The notes beneath the pieces were generated by a model. It had not been told where the DNA came from, ran no database searches, and worked only from the letters and a program-made list of their open reading frames with translations. Shown piece after piece: positions 5,385-7,322 of a stretch of DNA of 7,322 nt. Within the stretch, counting starts at the first letter, position 1. Each line of letters opens with the position of its first letter. Source of the DNA: Candidatus Fermentibacterota bacterium (GTDB lineage: Bacteria > Fermentibacterota > Fermentibacteria > Fermentibacterales > JCC-6); assembly GCA_030607835.1 (NCBI GenBank), contig JAUWJE010000089.1, forward strand, positions 1 to 7,322. The letters are read 5' to 3'. Both the position numbers and the translations under genes were made by a program.

Positions 5385-6754
5385 AGGAATCCGATGAACG
5401 TTGCCGTACGCTTCTAAACAATGTCCCTATTGGAGTATTCCGATCAACCATCGGTCCGGAAGGAGGGATGTTTCTTTCTGTAAATCCTGCACTTGCAAGA
5501 ATGTTTGGTTATGAAAATCCTGAAAGCATGATCAAGACCAGGGTATCTGACTGTTATCAGAACAAGGAGGATCGAAATAATTTCATAACTAATATCAGCC
5601 GTGAAGGTTCAGTTTCCGGATATGAAGTTCAGCTCAGAAGGAAGAATGGTTTACACTTCTGGGGCTCTCTCTCGGTCAAGGCAGTAAAGGATGAGAGTAA
5701 CAAAATCAGATATTTTGATGGAGTCCTTGAAGATATTACTGAACGTAAGTCTATCAAGGAAGCTCTCCGGGAATCGGAAGAGTGTTACCGTCGCCTTCTT
5801 GACCACAATCCTGCCGCGATTGTTGTCCATGTTGGTGATGAAATCGTCTATGTCAACAAGGCAAGCCTTGATCTCATAGCTGCTTCCTCTCCTGAAGATG
5901 TCCTTGGTAAGAAATTCTTTGATTTTGTCCATCCCGATTACAGAGATGTTGTTCTTGAACGTAGAGAACTGTGTCAGACGGATGGATCGGATGGAGAATT
6001 CGCGAACCCTGTCAAGGAAAAGTTTCTTCGACTCGATGGCGAATCGATCGATGTTGAAGTAACAGAGATACCGATAACGTACCAGGGTAAACCGGTGTCT
6101 CAGGTTGTTTTCTGGGATATTACCGGTAGAAAACAGGTTGAGGACAGTATACAAAGTAATCTTATCCAACTGCATAAAACTCTTAAGGGAACGGTTGACG
6201 CGCTTTCTTCCGCTGTTGAAATAAGAGATCCCTACACAGCAGGTCATCAGAAGGAAGTGGCAAAAATTGCCTGTGCGGTTGCACAAGAAATGGGCCTTCC
6301 TGAAGATCTGATAGAGGGTATACGTGTTGCCAGTCTTCTTCATGACATAGGCAAGATTAATATCCCGGCTGAGATTCTCAGTAAACCTTCGCTTCTAACG
6401 GACATAGAATACGAACTTATCAAGACTCATCCTCAGGCAGGGCATGAAATCCTGAAAACCATCAGTTTTCCCTGGCCTGTGGGGAAAATCGTTTTGCAGC
6501 ACCAGGAAAGAATGGATGGTTCAGGCTATCCCAATGCTCTAAAAGGAGATGAAATCTGTTTAGAGGCGCGGATCCTCGGAGTTGTGGATGTGGTGGAAGC
6601 AATGTGCTCTCATCGTCCCTACAGAAGCTCCCGTGGCATTGAAGAAGCTATTAAGGAAATTAAGCAAAATAAAGGCAGGCTCTACGATTGCGATGTTGTT
6701 GATGCATGCCTGAGATTATTCAGGGAAGAAAAGTACTGTTTCGCTGCCACATAA
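5378..6754 (+). CDS. PAS-PAS-HD-GYP sensor, probable cyclic di-GMP phosphodiesterase
   Basis: This 458-residue protein has no transmembrane segment or signal peptide, so it is predicted cytoplasmic. Two PAS domains span about 4-124 and 131-253, each ending in a PAC-type DITERK/DITGRK motif. A helical linker then leads to an HD-GYP domain at about 265-450. Active-site elements seen: DPYTAGH with His290, HDIGK at 322-326, KTHPQAG with His351, QHQERMDGSGYP at 374-385 and VVDVVEAM with Asp404. HD-GYP domains hydrolyse c-di-GMP using two or three metals. Here the second His of the usual HHE is Gln376, which may change the metal site. The frame is open upstream only to TGA 5324 and has no ATG; GTG 5378, with a weak AAGAGA 7 nt upstream, is the only standard start. 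The preceding overlapping frame suggests a lost N-terminal helix. Confidence 0.9.
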   Translation: MLKESDERCRTLLNNVPIGVFRSTIGPEGGMFLSVNPALARMFGYENPESMIKTRVSDCYQNKEDRNNFITNISREGSVSGYEVQLRRKNGLHFWGSLSVKAVKDESNKIRYFDGVLEDITERKSIKEALRESEECYRRLLDHNPAAIVVHVGDEIVYVNKASLDLIAASSPEDVLGKKFFDFVHPDYRDVVLERRELCQTDGSDGEFANPVKEKFLRLDGESIDVEVTEIPITYQGKPVSQVVFWDITGRKQVEDSIQSNLIQLHKTLKGTVDALSSAVEIRDPYTAGHQKEVAKIACAVAQEMGLPEDLIEGIRVASLLHDIGKINIPAEILSKPSLLTDIEYELIKTHPQAGHEILKTISFPWPVGKIVLQHQERMDGSGYPNALKGDEICLEARILGVVDVVEAMCSHRPYRSSRGIEEAIKEIKQNKGRLYDCDVVDACLRLFREEKYCFAAT

Positions 6755-6864
6755 ACCAGTCGAATTTCAGGATCAGGTCAGGTTTCCAACCGGTTAGATG
6801 GACAGGAAACCGGATTCTACATTTGTTCCAGACTTCCATGTAGCTAACAGGAGATGACTGGTTT
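6753..6864. other. 112-nt structured element with 9-bp terminal inverted repeats (structured RNA or small MITE-like insert)
   Basis: Exact 9-bp arms AAACCAGTC (6753-6761) and GACTGGTTT (6856-6864) enclose two further exact hairpins: GGTTTCC/GGAAACC (6781-6787 and 6805-6811) and CTACAT/ATGTAG (6817-6822 and 6838-6843). As RNA this is a three-way junction. An AACCGGTT palindrome lies in the first loop, and CCGGTT (6790-6795) could pair instead with AACCGG (6808-6813). CAGG occurs five times inside. CAT flanks both ends, as a 3-bp target duplication might. The left arm overlaps the HD-GYP stop codon. No T-run follows. I do not recognise any known riboswitch family. Confidence 0.45.
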
Positions 6865-6879
6865 CATATCTTTCATATC
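6862..6879. repeat. Tandem duplication of TTTCATATC
   Basis: Two exact, adjacent 9-bp copies, the first sharing three bases with the right arm of the structured element. They are followed by a very AT-rich stretch to about 6905. They could be a small replication slip or part of the upstream control region of the next gene. Confidence 0.6.
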
Positions 6880-7020
6880 TTAATACTGCATATTCATATA
6901 TATTGTGCAATAACACAGAACACGTTTCTTGTTTTGAAACATTGACTGAAATGCAGAGTCCCATCCGTGAAGAATAATTTGCGAAAGGGTGTCTGTATTT
7001 ATAAAAGATCGGAGGGGGTT

Positions 7021-7322
7021 ATGAAGAGTGCTATGAAAACAGTCCTTATACTGAGTGTACTGCTATTTGCAGTCACGGCCGCATTGGCTATGGAGCGTGA
7101 TGGGGTCGCGTATCCCGATCAAATAACTGTTGAGGGGAGTGATCTGGGGCTGAACGGTCTGGGAACTCGTGAAGCAACCATATTCAAGGTTATTGTATAC
7201 GTAGCGGCGCTCTATCTGGAAAATCCCTCCAGTGACGGGTATGCCATCTGTCAATCAGAAGAGATCAAACGTCTCATTCTTCAGTGCGTTCGCGATGTAG
7301 GGGAGAGAGACATCACCGACGC
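7021..7322 (+). CDS. Secreted chalcone isomerase-like protein (N-terminal 100 residues, cut by window edge)
   Basis: The ATG is 5 nt after GGAGG (7011-7015) in GGAGGGGGTT. Residues 1-23 form a classic signal peptide: Lys2 and Lys6, a hydrophobic core at 8-22, and an ALA cleavage motif at 21-23. The protein is therefore exported, presumably to the periplasm. The mature start reads DGVAYPDQITVEG (27-39), then LGLNGLGTREATIFKVIVYV (42-61) and AALYLENPS (62-70). This pattern (D/N-G-LnGxGxR-x-fkVYVaaLYL) is the bacterial chalcone isomerase-like family (Chalcone_3 type). These proteins keep the chalcone-isomerase fold but usually lack a demonstrated isomerase activity, so the real function is unknown. 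The C-terminal half is outside the window. It is separated from the HD-GYP gene by 266 nt and appears to be an independent unit; I found no convincing promoter. Confidence 0.88.
   Translation, partial: MKSAMKTVLILSVLLFAVTAALAMERDGVAYPDQITVEGSDLGLNGLGTREATIFKVIVYVAALYLENPSSDGYAICQSEEIKRLILQCVRDVGERDITD

Noticed and set aside
5651..6343. Antisense 230-codon open frame within the HD-GYP gene
   Set aside because: It lies wholly opposite a well-supported gene, has no recognisable domain or ribosome binding site, and is a by-product of codon bias on the other strand.
6753..6864. c-di-GMP riboswitch next to a c-di-GMP phosphodiesterase gene
   Set aside because: Tempting by context, but the conserved core bases of the class I or II c-di-GMP aptamers are not present in this element.
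1..7322. CRISPR array, insertion sequence, toxin-antitoxin or phage-defence genes
   Set aside because: Looked for on both strands; no regularly spaced repeats, transposase or defence-type domains are present.

Overview
The window looks like ordinary chromosome from an uncultured, probably anaerobic Gram-negative bacterium. The evidence is nickel-pincer cofactor genes, a Cys-rich DUF1847 protein, a PAS-PAS-HD-GYP c-di-GMP protein, a secreted chalcone-isomerase-like protein, and strong GGAGG-type ribosome binding sites. Base composition looks mid-range by eye. I cannot place the organism below phylum level; nothing in the window is a taxonomic marker.

Layout. On the left edge, larC (minus strand, cut by the window) and larE (plus strand) diverge from an 85-nt spacer. 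larE carries an in-frame TAA at codon 91. Eight bases past larE, a convergent two-gene minus-strand operon ends: a bacterial PH-domain membrane protein (upstream gene), then a DUF1847 protein (downstream gene). Diverging from that operon is a small GYD-domain gene (+). It converges on a YbhB/PEBP-family gene (-), with an imperfect palindrome of repeat type in the gap. After a 240-nt spacer comes a THUMP-domain rRNA methyltransferase of the RlmL type (+), whose best-supported start is CTG. A 322-nt spacer with a candidate promoter, a direct repeat and a short upstream reading frame leads to a two-PAS HD-GYP protein (+). The last spacer holds a strongly structured 112-nt element. The window ends inside a signal-peptide-bearing chalcone-isomerase-like gene.

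How the genes fit together. larC and larE are two of the three biosynthesis genes (larB, larC, larE) for the nickel-pincer nucleotide cofactor of LarA-type racemases; larA and larB are not in view. The remaining genes are mostly single transcription units of unrelated function, so I see no new multi-gene system. The points worth following are sequence anomalies: the nonsense codon in larE, the CTG start of the methyltransferase, the apparent frame break just before the HD-GYP protein, and the folded element after it.
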